From an uncultured Eubacteriales bacterium (lineage in GTDB: Bacteria > Bacillota > Clostridia > Christensenellales > Aristaeellaceae): 64,000 nt of DNA. Numbering within the stretch: the stretch's first letter is position 1; each line of letters starts with the position of its first letter. The stretch covers positions 1 to 64,000 of the forward strand of contig CADAQF010000002.1 in assembly GCA_902790015.1 (NCBI GenBank), read 5' to 3'. Positions 25,755 through 33,719 of this stretch are shown one piece after another. The translations under genes were made by a program, and so were the position numbers. Below the pieces are notes generated by a model. The model searched no databases and was not told the DNA's origin. It was given only the letters and a program-made list of their open reading frames with translations.

Positions 25755-28700
25755 ATGAGCGCAAACGTCAAACAAAAAAGAAAAGAGGCCGTCATCACCC
25801 GCACCACGGCCCCGGACGCGCTTTTCCGCTACGCGTTCGGCGCGCTGCTGCTGGCGCTGGGACTGGCGGCTTTCGCCGCCCTTTTCATGAGCGACGGCAG
25901 CGTTACGCTGCGCCTGCTCAAAGAGAAGGCCGGCGGCCTGGCCGGCAGCGTCACCTGGCCGCTGCCGTTTCTTCTGACGCTGAGCGGCGCCATGCTGATG
26001 CTGAGCTGCTATCATGTAGTCAACTGGCGCGGCGCGGCCTTTTTGTGGCTTTTATACCTGTGCGTGCTGGCGCTTATGACCATGCTGACCTATGTGAACG
26101 GGGTCGGCCCGCTGATGAGCTATATCCGCCAGTACAACATGGAGCAGCGCCCGGCGGAGAACCCGGAATCCTTTGTTTCCTATATCAAGCAGAGCTTTGA
26201 GTGGGGCTTGAACGGCCGCTATCCCTACTGCGGCGGCGGCGCGCTGGGGATGCTGCTGGCGTATCCTGCGTATCAGCTGTTCCATCACATCTTCGGCTCC
26301 GTTTTCCTGATCGCGCTGGGTATCGTAAGTCTGCTGATGGCGTTCAGGGTGCGCGTGGGCTCCATGATCCAAGGCACGTCCGACTGGATGGAAAAGCAGC
26401 GCTCCGCCCGGGCGGCCCGCTCTTCCGGGCAGGAAGCCGCTCCGGCCCGCCGTCAGCGTCCGCAGCAGCCGGCTGAGGACATGCCGATGGAAGCCGCTCC
26501 TGCAGGCGGCGCCGCCTATTCCTACGACACCTATGACCCTCAGGCGGAGCCTGTTCCGACGCCGCAGGACTACGCAGCCTTTGCCCAGACCGATCCCTCC
26601 TCCGGCGGCCGCTTTGTGCCGGTAGGGGACGGAAACACCCTGTACAAGGAGGACTTTGTTCTTCATCCCCGGGAAGCCTCGGCCCGCACGGGGGAAGCCA
26701 GCCTGGGTGCGGACGGTCCTTCGCCGTCCGAATCCTCCCAGCTGGACGACGGCAGTTATTCAGCCCGGTATGCCCCGGTAAAGCAGGAACGGGAAGAGGC
26801 GGCCCAGTTAGCCGCGGCGCAGCCTGTTTCCTCGAAACCCGAGCCGATGACCGAGGAGGACTTTATGCCTCCCGCCCGGCGCAGAAAGACCGGCCAAATC
26901 GATACTGCCCCGACGCCTGCCCAGGCTGAGCCGGCAGCTGCCGCGCAGCCCGAAGGCCCCGTTCCCAAGGCGACACCCGCCGCGCAGAAGACCGGAAAGG
27001 CAGCGGCTGAAAAGGAGTCTGATCGTCCTCAGCGGGAGGTTCCCGCCGCGAGGACGGCTTCCGTTCAGAAGCCCGCGCCCGAGGAGCCCGCTCCCTGGGA
27101 AAGCGATGCGGCCTCTTCCGAAGAGGACGGGCTTTCCGACTGGCAGATGGAGCTGGCCCGGGTATCGCAAAGCGTGTTTGGCGCGAAGCCTGCCAAAGTC
27201 AAGGAAAAAAAGCCCCAGGTGGTGGATGTCGATCCGGCCGTCCACATGACCGAATCCGTCCGTATCAAGCCCTCTTCCGAGCAAGTCAGGGAGGAACAGA
27301 AGCCTGAAGCCCGTCTGGACGATACCCCTGTGCAGCCGGTCAGGCCTAAGGAAAACCAGTTCTTCTCCCAGCCCTATAACCCGCCGCCCATCAGCTTCCT
27401 TTCGGAGCCCAAGGCGGTCAACCGGGACGAATCCACCCAGGAGGACGTAAAGCGCGCCCAGCAGATCGAACGGACGCTGTCCACTTTCAATATCCAGACG
27501 GAGGTCCGGGAGATCACCCATGGCCCCGCCATCACCCGCTTTGCCCTGAAGATCGCCGAGGGCATCAAGGTCAAGCAGGTGGTGGGGATGCTGGACAACA
27601 TCGCGCTTGAAATGGGGTCGGATCTTCTGCGCATTGAAGCGCCGATCCCCGGCACCTCCTATATCGGCATCGAGGTGCCCAACAGCAAGGTAAGCTCCGT
27701 GACCCTGCGCGAGGTGCTGGACAGCGATGCCATGCGCGCCAACCATAACCCCCTGGTCGTGGCCCTGGGCAAGGATATCGCGGGCAAGCCTATCCTGTGC
27801 GACCTTTCCCGCATGCCCCATCTGCTGATCGCCGGCGCCACCGGCAGCGGTAAATCAGTCTGCATCAACTCCATCGTCTGCAGCCTTCTGTACCGGGCTT
27901 CTCCGGCGGACGTAAGGCTGATCATGGTCGACCCCAAGCAGGTGGAACTGCAGGTGTACAACGGCATCCCGCATCTGCTGATCCCCGTGATCAGCGACCC
28001 GAAGAAGGCCTCCACGGCGCTCAACTGGGTGGTCAACGAAATGTTTGAGCGCTACGGCAAATTCAGCGCCATGGGTGTGCGCAACCTGGAGGGCTTCAAC
28101 AAAAAGTGCGCCAAAGATAAGAAGCTGCCCAACATCGTGGTCATCATAGACGAAATGGCAGACCTGATGGAGGTCTGCCGCAAGGACGTGGAGGAGAGCG
28201 TCCGCCGCCTGGCCGCGCTGGCCCGCGCCGCCGGCATCTATATGGTGCTGGCCACCCAGCGTCCTTCTGTGGACGTCATCACCGGCGTTATCAAGAATAA
28301 TATCCCCAGCCGCATCGCCTTCACCGTGTCCAGCGGCGTGGACAGCCGCACCATCATTGATGTAAACGGCGCGGAAAAGCTTCTGGGCAAGGGCGATATG
28401 CTCTATCAGCCCACCGGCGCTTCAAAGCCCACCCGTGTGCAGGGCTGCTTCGTATCGGACGAGGAGGTCGCGATGATCACGGACAATATCGTGGCCCGCT
28501 ACTCCGCCGATTACAATATGGACATTCAGAGCCAGATGGATCAGTCCCAGGACAGCGGCGGGAAAACCGCCCAGGACGAGCCGGCCGCCGAGCCTCCGGA
28601 GGGAGAATTCAACGACCTGCTGAATACCGCCATCCGCATGGCCGTGGAAGACGGCCAGACCTCCATCAGCATGCTGCAGCGCAGGCTGCGCGTGGGCTAC

Positions 28701-28847
28701 GCCCGCGCCGGCCGGCTGGTGGACGAGATGACCAAAAAGGGGATCATTTCCGAGGCCGAGGGCAGCAAGCCCCGCAAGGTGCTGATCACGCGGGAGCAGT
28801 TCCTTGAATGGATGCGTGAAAACGGGGAGGGCTCACGCATGGAGTGA
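25755..28847 (+). CDS. ftsK: DNA translocase FtsK/SpoIIIE
   Basis: FtsK pumps chromosomal DNA through the closing septum or into the spore. The start at 25755 (MSANVKQKRKEA) is chosen from AGGAGG at 25736-25742. The 1030 residues comprise four membrane helices in about 20-185, a long Pro/Ala/Glu-rich linker (about 200-560), the RecA-like motor with Walker A GATGSGKSV (about 694-702) and Walker B NIVVIIDEMADLM, and a C-terminal gamma winged-helix (LLNTAIRMAVEDGQTSISMLQRRL). The VLATQRPSVDVITG block is diagnostic. FtsK and SpoIIIE cannot be separated from sequence alone; with no other sporulation gene visible, FtsK is the safer name. Confidence 0.95.
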   Translation: MSANVKQKRKEAVITRTTAPDALFRYAFGALLLALGLAAFAALFMSDGSVTLRLLKEKAGGLAGSVTWPLPFLLTLSGAMLMLSCYHVVNWRGAAFLWLLYLCVLALMTMLTYVNGVGPLMSYIRQYNMEQRPAENPESFVSYIKQSFEWGLNGRYPYCGGGALGMLLAYPAYQLFHHIFGSVFLIALGIVSLLMAFRVRVGSMIQGTSDWMEKQRSARAARSSGQEAAPARRQRPQQPAEDMPMEAAPAGGAAYSYDTYDPQAEPVPTPQDYAAFAQTDPSSGGRFVPVGDGNTLYKEDFVLHPREASARTGEASLGADGPSPSESSQLDDGSYSARYAPVKQEREEAAQLAAAQPVSSKPEPMTEEDFMPPARRRKTGQIDTAPTPAQAEPAAAAQPEGPVPKATPAAQKTGKAAAEKESDRPQREVPAARTASVQKPAPEEPAPWESDAASSEEDGLSDWQMELARVSQSVFGAKPAKVKEKKPQVVDVDPAVHMTESVRIKPSSEQVREEQKPEARLDDTPVQPVRPKENQFFSQPYNPPPISFLSEPKAVNRDESTQEDVKRAQQIERTLSTFNIQTEVREITHGPAITRFALKIAEGIKVKQVVGMLDNIALEMGSDLLRIEAPIPGTSYIGIEVPNSKVSSVTLREVLDSDAMRANHNPLVVALGKDIAGKPILCDLSRMPHLLIAGATGSGKSVCINSIVCSLLYRASPADVRLIMVDPKQVELQVYNGIPHLLIPVISDPKKASTALNWVVNEMFERYGKFSAMGVRNLEGFNKKCAKDKKLPNIVVIIDEMADLMEVCRKDVEESVRRLAALARAAGIYMVLATQRPSVDVITGVIKNNIPSRIAFTVSSGVDSRTIIDVNGAEKLLGKGDMLYQPTGASKPTRVQGCFVSDEEVAMITDNIVARYSADYNMDIQSQMDQSQDSGGKTAQDEPAAEPPEGEFNDLLNTAIRMAVEDGQTSISMLQRRLRVGYARAGRLVDEMTKKGIISEAEGSKPRKVLITREQFLEWMRENGEGSRME

Positions 28848-28871
28848 GCGACTGGGAAGGGGACTGACAGC

Positions 28872-28930
28872 CAGGGCCTGCCGGCCCGTTCTTCGCTGAA
28901 AATGGTCCACCGGACCATTTTCCGGGCGCT
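28872..28930. repeat. covarying hairpin element, copy 1
   Basis: A GGGCC-TGCC-GGCCC mini-hairpin is followed by an 11-bp perfect stem, GAAAATGGTCC (28898-28908) and GGACCATTTTC (28912-28922), with a 3-base ACC loop, then CGGGC. Confidence 0.75.
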
Positions 28931-28990
28931 CAGAACCCCCTGCGGCTTTTCCTGCTTTATTCCGAAGTAACCCACGGTTCGCTATGGCGG

Positions 28991-29013
28991 TTTCAGCGTC
29001 TCTGACGCTGAAA
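28991..29013. repeat. isolated perfect hairpin
   Basis: TTTCAGCGTC (28991-29000) pairs with GACGCTGAAA (29004-29013) across loop TCT. No T-run follows, so it is not a standard terminator. Confidence 0.6.
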
Positions 29014-29127
29014 ATACCATGCTCACCGGGACTTCACCGGCCTTTATCTCGCCCACTGGGCGCGGCCGCTTCCGTCCCCCGGGCGGAAAAGCCGTAAGGA
29101 CCTGTTTTCCTGACGGAAAACCCCATC

Positions 29128-29185
29128 CAGGGCCTGCCGGCCCGTTCGTCGGTGAAAACGGTCCACCGGACCGTTTTCCGGGCCC
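29128..29185. repeat. covarying hairpin element, copy 2
   Basis: It has the same layout as copy 1. The 11-bp stem is GAAAACGGTCC (29154-29164) with GGACCGTTTTC (29168-29178), loop ACC, and GGGCCTGCCGGCCC upstream. The T-A pair of copy 1 is replaced by C-G on both arms. Confidence 0.75.
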
Positions 29186-29267
29186 TCCTCACCCCGACGG
29201 CAAAGCCGCCGGGATACGATTACACCCTCCTCACCCCGACGGCAAAGCCGCCGGGATACGATTACAC
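29184..29267. repeat. two tandem 42-bp direct repeats
   Basis: Two identical 42-bp units, 29184-29225 and 29226-29267, each contain GACGGCAAAGCCGCCGGG. The first copy overlaps the end of hairpin element 2. Confidence 0.85.
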
Positions 29268-29323
29268 GCGAGGGTGTGCCCCCTCGCGCTCCCCTCGTGT
29301 TTTTCACTCACTTTGTCCGCTTC

Positions 29324-29382
29324 CAGGGCCTGCCGGCCCGTTCGTCGGTGAAAACAGGCCACTGGCCTGTTTTCCGGGCCCT
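29324..29382. repeat. covarying hairpin element, copy 3
   Basis: The stem is GAAAACAGGCC (29350-29360) with GGCCTGTTTTC (29364-29374), loop ACT, again preceded by GGGCCTGCCGGCCC. Changes from copy 2 are matched on both arms. Confidence 0.75.
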
Positions 29383-29394
29383 CCTCACCTCTTC

Positions 29395-29715
29395 GGGTGC
29401 CTTCGGCATCCGGCGGATGAACCGCCGGACTTTCATTTGAATCGGACTCCGTTCGTTCACCGGCTCCGCTGCATACTGTCCACAGGATGCATTCAATGCA
29501 AATTGTCCTCGGATGCCTGCGGCATCCGACGGTCGAACTGCCGGACTTTCTTTGAATCGGACTCAGTTCGTTCACCGGCTCCGCTGCAAACTACTCACTG
29601 GATGCACTCGATGCATATTGTCCGCGGATGCCTGAGATATCCGCGGTCGAATTGCCGGAATATCTTTGAATCGGACTTCGAAAGGGACTTCGTTCGTTCA
29701 CGAGTTCCGCTTTTA
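29395..29715. repeat. three tandem copies of a ~115-bp unit, third truncated
   Basis: Units start near 29395, 29511 and 29626 with GGATGCCTG-like sequence. They share TTTGAATCGGACT, GTTCGTTCACCGGCTCCGCTGC and a GGATGCA..GATGCA segment. The third copy diverges and ends near 29715. Confidence 0.7.
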
Positions 29716-29801
29716 TTGTTCTCAGTTTTATCCTTTGGAATTGTACTTATCGATGTTTTTGCAATTCTTGTTTATGCCGTGGAGCTAATCCTATTTTGTT
29801 C

Positions 29802-29830
29802 TTGAAATCCCAAACGTTTTGTGCGACAAT
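29802..29830 (+). promoter_or_regulatory. promoter of the ROK kinase gene
   Basis: TTGAAA (29802-29807), a 17-base spacer and GACAAT (29825-29830), 47 bases before the start codon. Confidence 0.65.
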
Positions 29831-29877
29831 AGAGTCAGCATCAATCGAATTCAATGGAGGGAAAGGAGCGCTTGCGG

Positions 29878-30840
29878 ATGGCGGAAAGCTACAACATCTG
29901 TCTGGACATTGGAGGCACCAAAACTCTCGGCGCCATTTTTGACAGCAAGGACAAGATCATATACCGGCTCAAGAAAAAGACCAAGGCCGGGGGAGACTCG
30001 GCCGGCAACGTGGAGCAGGTCATCATCAGCGTCGTGCAGGAAATGCTGGAAGCCTCCGGCATCAAAAAAAGCCAGATCCACGCCATCGCGGCGGGGGCTC
30101 CCGGCGTGATCGACCAGGGCGCCGGGGTGGTGCTGTTTTCTCCCAACCTGCCCTGGCGCGACTATGACATCAGCACGCCCATTCAGAAGGCTTTCGGCGC
30201 TCCCTTCCATATCGGCAATGATGTGAACGTGGGCGTTTTGGGCGAGCACGCCTACGGTGTGGCCAAAGGCTGCGACAATGTGGTGGGCTTTTTTATCGGC
30301 ACCGGCATGGGCGGCGGGCTTATCCTGAACGGTAAGCTTTTCACCGGCCACGGCTTCAAGGCCGCCGAATACGGACACATGGTGCTGGAGCCCGAAGGGC
30401 CGCTGTGCGGCTGCGGCCAGCGCGGCTGCCTGGAGGCCCTGTCCAGCAAGAAGGGCATGTCCGCCTATATCGTTCAGCAGACCGGCCGGGGCCGCGACTG
30501 CATGCTCAAGGACAATATCCAAAACGGTGTATTCAAATCAGGCGCCCTTAAAAAGGCGCTCGCAGCCAACGATGCCGTCGCCATGGAAGCGGTGGACCGG
30601 GCGTGCCATTATCTGGCCATCGCCACCGGCAACATGATCAACACGATAAGCCCCGAAATGGTGGTGTACGGCGGCGGCGTCATGGAGGCGGTAGGCGATA
30701 TCTTCCTTGAAAAGATCCTGGCCGAGGTGGACAGGTACTGTATGCCCTCCATCCGTAAGACCGTCACGCTCAAAGCGGCCGCCCTGGGGGACGATTCCAT
30801 CCTCTACGGCGCCCTGGCCATGATCCAGGGAAAGGACTGA
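29878..30840 (+). CDS. ROK-family sugar kinase (probable glucokinase)
   Basis: This cytosolic kinase probably phosphorylates glucose or a related sugar with ATP. The start at 29878 (MAESYNICLDIGGTKT) is preferred over 29854 because AAAGGAG lies 9 bases upstream. The 320 residues contain the ATP-binding LDIGGTKTLGAIF, the catalytic-Asp motif IGNDVNVGVLGE, GFFIGTGMGGGLI and the ROK zinc-binding CGCGQRGCLEA. There is no helix-turn-helix, so it is an enzyme rather than a ROK repressor. Substrate cannot be fixed from sequence; N-acetyl sugars are possible. It stands alone between a promoter and a strong terminator. Confidence 0.9.
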   Translation: MAESYNICLDIGGTKTLGAIFDSKDKIIYRLKKKTKAGGDSAGNVEQVIISVVQEMLEASGIKKSQIHAIAAGAPGVIDQGAGVVLFSPNLPWRDYDISTPIQKAFGAPFHIGNDVNVGVLGEHAYGVAKGCDNVVGFFIGTGMGGGLILNGKLFTGHGFKAAEYGHMVLEPEGPLCGCGQRGCLEALSSKKGMSAYIVQQTGRGRDCMLKDNIQNGVFKSGALKKALAANDAVAMEAVDRACHYLAIATGNMINTISPEMVVYGGGVMEAVGDIFLEKILAEVDRYCMPSIRKTVTLKAAALGDDSILYGALAMIQGKD

Positions 30841-30863
30841 GAGCGTTATTCAGGCTAAAACTA

Positions 30864-30905
30864 AAACGACACAGCCCGCGGCTTTTGCCGCGGGCTGTGT
30901 CGTTT
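30864..30905. terminator. strong bidirectional terminator
   Basis: A perfect 19-bp stem, AAACGACACAGCCCGCGGC with its complement, closes on a TTTT loop between two convergent genes. A-rich and T-rich flanks serve both directions. Confidence 0.9.
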
Positions 30906-30929
30906 ACAAAATCAATTGAAATCAATTGA

Positions 30930-32174
30930 TCAGTTGGAGCGCGGAACCTCGTACACGCCCTCGGCGGACATGGGGATGAAGCCCAGCTCGCCCTCGGAGG
31001 TCAGCGGGATCACGAAGTAGCCGTCCATTTCGTACTTGGCGTCGTAGGCCCTGCCGCCGACCAGCTTGTAGCCGATGTCGCCGCTGGCCGGATCGGGCGC
31101 CTGAAGGAGGTTGATATCCACCGTGCAGTAGATGAGCATCGAGCCGTCCCTTTCGACCGCCTGCCAGATATCCACCAGGTCGCTGCTGATATATACGTTC
31201 TTCTGCGGCCAGAGATAATAGCCGTTCTCAGCCGGGGTCACGGCGATCACGACCGCGCCCTTGGTGACGGATTCCGTGATCTCGGTGGAGGAGCTGGGAG
31301 AAGAGAAGAAGGAGGTCGCCTGATCCACCCGGGCGATATAGGCAACCTTCGGCTGCGGGACCTCGGGCACCGGTTCGGGAGCGGGCTCAGCCTGCTGCGC
31401 TTCAGGCTCGCTGGGCTGAACGGTTTCGGTGTTGGGCACGGTCACGGTCTGCTGCGCGGTGGCCGTACCGGCGCTGACGACGGCGCTCTGTGCGCTGCGG
31501 CGGGCATCCGCTTCGAGGATGTAGGCGGAGGAACCGTCATCCAGCTTGATCTGATAATAGCCGTTGATCAGCTGCACGGCGGGGTAAAGCTTTTCAGCCT
31601 CCAGCAGGGTCTTGACCTTGGCGTTCTCCAGCGGGAGCTCGTAGGCGTTGGCTTCTTCTTCGCTGAAGACGGAGCCGGTCAGCGCGATGCCGGTGATGGA
31701 GGAAACCGTGTCGCGGTTATGGATATAGCCGTCTCCCTGGTCGACGGTGAAGACGCGGTAATAGCTGCCGCAGATCTGGGTGACGAGCATGGGGGTGTTG
31801 GCGGAGATCACGCCCTTCTGACCGGCGCTTTCTGTCCACAGCTTCCACAATACCTTGTTGCCGGGAGCCGTCAGGATATAGGGATCAACGTCCTTTTCTT
31901 CCGGGGCGTAGCGGACCTGGGTGCCGGTATAGACGTAGCCGTGAGCGCCCTCGTAGGTGACCTCCGCGTAGGCGGAGCTGACGGGCTTCAGCTTCACCGG
32001 CGTGTAGGCCGGGATGGTGCCGACGTTGCCCTTCTGGTCGCCGGGGTTGGCGCGGATATTGACGACGTGCTCAAAATAGCCGACGAATTCGGACCCGTAG
32101 TTGGCCGCCGCGAGGGAGCACAGCGGCGCCAGCGCCAGCGCGGCCGCGATCAGCAGCAGAAAGAAACGTTTCAT
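30930..32174 (-). CDS. secreted SH3-type repeat protein
   Basis: The start at 32174 (MKRFFLLLIAAALALAP) follows GGAGG and gives a clear signal peptide ending near SLAAA. The 414-residue product has several bacterial SH3-like segments: YFEHVVNIRANPGD through GAHGYVYTGTQV, a middle region (TPMLVTQICGSYYRVFTVDQ), one after a Pro/Gln/Glu-rich linker (YIARVDQATSFFSSPSS) and a last one near the end. Such domains bind cell wall or act as modules in surface proteins. No catalytic domain is seen. It has its own promoter. Confidence 0.75.
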   Translation of the reverse strand: MKRFFLLLIAAALALAPLCSLAAANYGSEFVGYFEHVVNIRANPGDQKGNVGTIPAYTPVKLKPVSSAYAEVTYEGAHGYVYTGTQVRYAPEEKDVDPYILTAPGNKVLWKLWTESAGQKGVISANTPMLVTQICGSYYRVFTVDQGDGYIHNRDTVSSITGIALTGSVFSEEEANAYELPLENAKVKTLLEAEKLYPAVQLINGYYQIKLDDGSSAYILEADARRSAQSAVVSAGTATAQQTVTVPNTETVQPSEPEAQQAEPAPEPVPEVPQPKVAYIARVDQATSFFSSPSSSTEITESVTKGAVVIAVTPAENGYYLWPQKNVYISSDLVDIWQAVERDGSMLIYCTVDINLLQAPDPASGDIGYKLVGGRAYDAKYEMDGYFVIPLTSEGELGFIPMSAEGVYEVPRSN

Positions 32175-32218
32175 GTGAATTGCCTCCATTTCAAATAGAG
32201 ATACAAAATGACAACGCT

Positions 32219-32247
32219 ATTGTATCAGACTTTTAAGGTTACTGCAA
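32219..32247 (-). promoter_or_regulatory. promoter of the SH3 protein gene
   Basis: On the minus strand, TTGCAG (32247-32242), a 17-base spacer and TACAAT (32224-32219). Confidence 0.7.
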
Positions 32248-32263
32248 GAACATTTGGGCAAAA

Positions 32264-33682
32264 TCACCCGATAACTTCTATTTTGATCAGGTTGGTGTTG
32301 CCGGTGAAGCCCAGCGGCACGCCCGCCACGATGACGGCGACATCGCCGGGTTCCACCAGGTCGATCTGCTTGGCGCAGTCTACCGCGTGAAGCATCAGGG
32401 TGTCGTAATCCTTCTGGTATTTGGCCAGCACCGGGAATACGCCCCAGGACAGGGAAAGCTGGTGGTAGCTCTTGGACTCCGGCGTGGCGCAGACGATGGG
32501 CTGGGTGGGGCGGAACTTGGAAATGTTGCGGGCAGTCCCGCCGGATTTGGAAACGGTGATGATGGCCTTGGCGTTCAGGTCGCGCGCGGCGGAGCAGGCG
32601 GCGTCGCAGATGGCGTTGGTGATGTCGGTCTTCACGTCGTAGACCTCCACCCGCTCGGGATGGAGGATGGCCAGGTCCTCCTCCGCCTGCTCGGCGATGG
32701 CGGCCATCGTCCGGACGGATTCGACCGGGTAATAGCCCGCGGCGGTTTCGCCCGAAAGCATGACGGCGCTGGTGCCGTCGAACACGGCGTTGGCGACGTC
32801 GGTGATCTCCGCGCGGGTGGGGGAGGGATTCATCATCATGGAATCCAGCATCTGCGTGGCGGTGATGACCATCTTGCCGGCGCGGTAGCACTGGCGGATG
32901 ATGGACTTCTGTATGCCGGGCAGGCGGCTGTATTCGATCTCCACGCCCATGTCGCCGCGGGCCACCATGATGCCGTCCGACACCTCCAGGATCTCCTTGA
33001 AATTGTCGATCCCTTCGCGGTTTTCGATCTTGGAGATGATCTTGGTGTCATGCGCGCCGTTATAGTTGAGGAACTTGCGCATGTCCTGCACGTCCTTTTT
33101 CGTGCGGACGAAGGAGGCGGCGACCAGGTCGATATCCTGTTCGATGCCGAAAAGCAGGTCCTCCTTGTCCTTTTCGCCCAGAACGGGCATGTCCAGATGG
33201 ACGTTGGGCACGTTGATGCCCTTATGGTTGGACACCTTCCCGCCGTGGATCACCCGGCAGATGACCTCCGTTTCGGTGGTGCGCTCCACCTGCATGGTGA
33301 TCTTGCCGTCGTCCACCAGGAGGATATTGCCCGGCTGCACACCCTGCGGCAGCTTTTCAAAGGACATCTGCGCGCCGGTGGCGTCGCCCATGCGCTCCTG
33401 ATTGGTCAATACGAACGTTTGCCCGTCTTCGAGCATCGCGGAGCCGCCCTCAAAATCCCTGAGCCTGATCTCCGGGCCCTTGGTATCCAGCATGATGGCC
33501 AGGGGGACGTCCAGCTCCTTTCGAACCTCCTTGAGCAGCTTGATGGTTTCGGCATGGTATTCGTGGGTGCCGTGAGAGAAATTGAGACGGGCGACATTCA
33601 TGCCGGCCTGAACCATTTTGATCAGGGATTCCCTGTCGCGGCAGGCGGGGCCGATGGTGCAGACGATCTTGGTTTTTCTCAT
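32264..33682 (-). CDS. pyk: pyruvate kinase
   Basis: Pyruvate kinase makes ATP and pyruvate from phosphoenolpyruvate at the end of glycolysis. The start at 33682 (MRKTKIVCTIGPA) follows AAAGGAG; the ATG at 33700 overlaps that site. The 472 residues show MNVARLNFSHGTHE, MLDTKGPEIRL, the catalytic-Lys/Mg site ISKIENREGIDN and IMVARGDMGVE, and a C-terminal allosteric domain (AIITVSKSGGTARNISKFRP). It lacks the extra C-terminal PEP-utiliser domain found in many Bacillus-type enzymes. It lies 37 bases after an AAA+ ATPase gene and is probably co-transcribed with it. Confidence 0.96.
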   Translation of the reverse strand: MRKTKIVCTIGPACRDRESLIKMVQAGMNVARLNFSHGTHEYHAETIKLLKEVRKELDVPLAIMLDTKGPEIRLRDFEGGSAMLEDGQTFVLTNQERMGDATGAQMSFEKLPQGVQPGNILLVDDGKITMQVERTTETEVICRVIHGGKVSNHKGINVPNVHLDMPVLGEKDKEDLLFGIEQDIDLVAASFVRTKKDVQDMRKFLNYNGAHDTKIISKIENREGIDNFKEILEVSDGIMVARGDMGVEIEYSRLPGIQKSIIRQCYRAGKMVITATQMLDSMMMNPSPTRAEITDVANAVFDGTSAVMLSGETAAGYYPVESVRTMAAIAEQAEEDLAILHPERVEVYDVKTDITNAICDAACSAARDLNAKAIITVSKSGGTARNISKFRPTQPIVCATPESKSYHQLSLSWGVFPVLAKYQKDYDTLMLHAVDCAKQIDLVEPGDVAVIVAGVPLGFTGNTNLIKIEVIG

Positions 33683-33719
33683 GCGGGACGCTCCTTTCAT
33701 TATGCGTTCGGAGGGGGGA

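Larger units (their letters stand above)
28848..29801. other. repeat-rich non-coding stretch downstream of ftsK
   Basis: About 950 bp without a credible gene. It holds three copies of a GGGCC-hairpin/variable-hairpin unit, one further perfect hairpin (28991-29013), a 42-bp direct tandem duplication, and three tandem copies of a 115-bp unit, followed by AT-richer DNA. Short ORFs on both strands have no ribosome-binding sites, and their composition follows the repeats. Confidence 0.75.

Noticed and set aside
29184-29715. CRISPR array
   Set aside because: Units are 42 or ~115 bp, directly abutting, without unique spacers and with no cas genes near.
29152-29805. 217-codon plus-strand ORF and several minus-strand ORFs in the repeat region
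   Set aside because: They have no ribosome-binding site, their reading follows the DNA repeats, and the same peptide-like strings recur in different frames.
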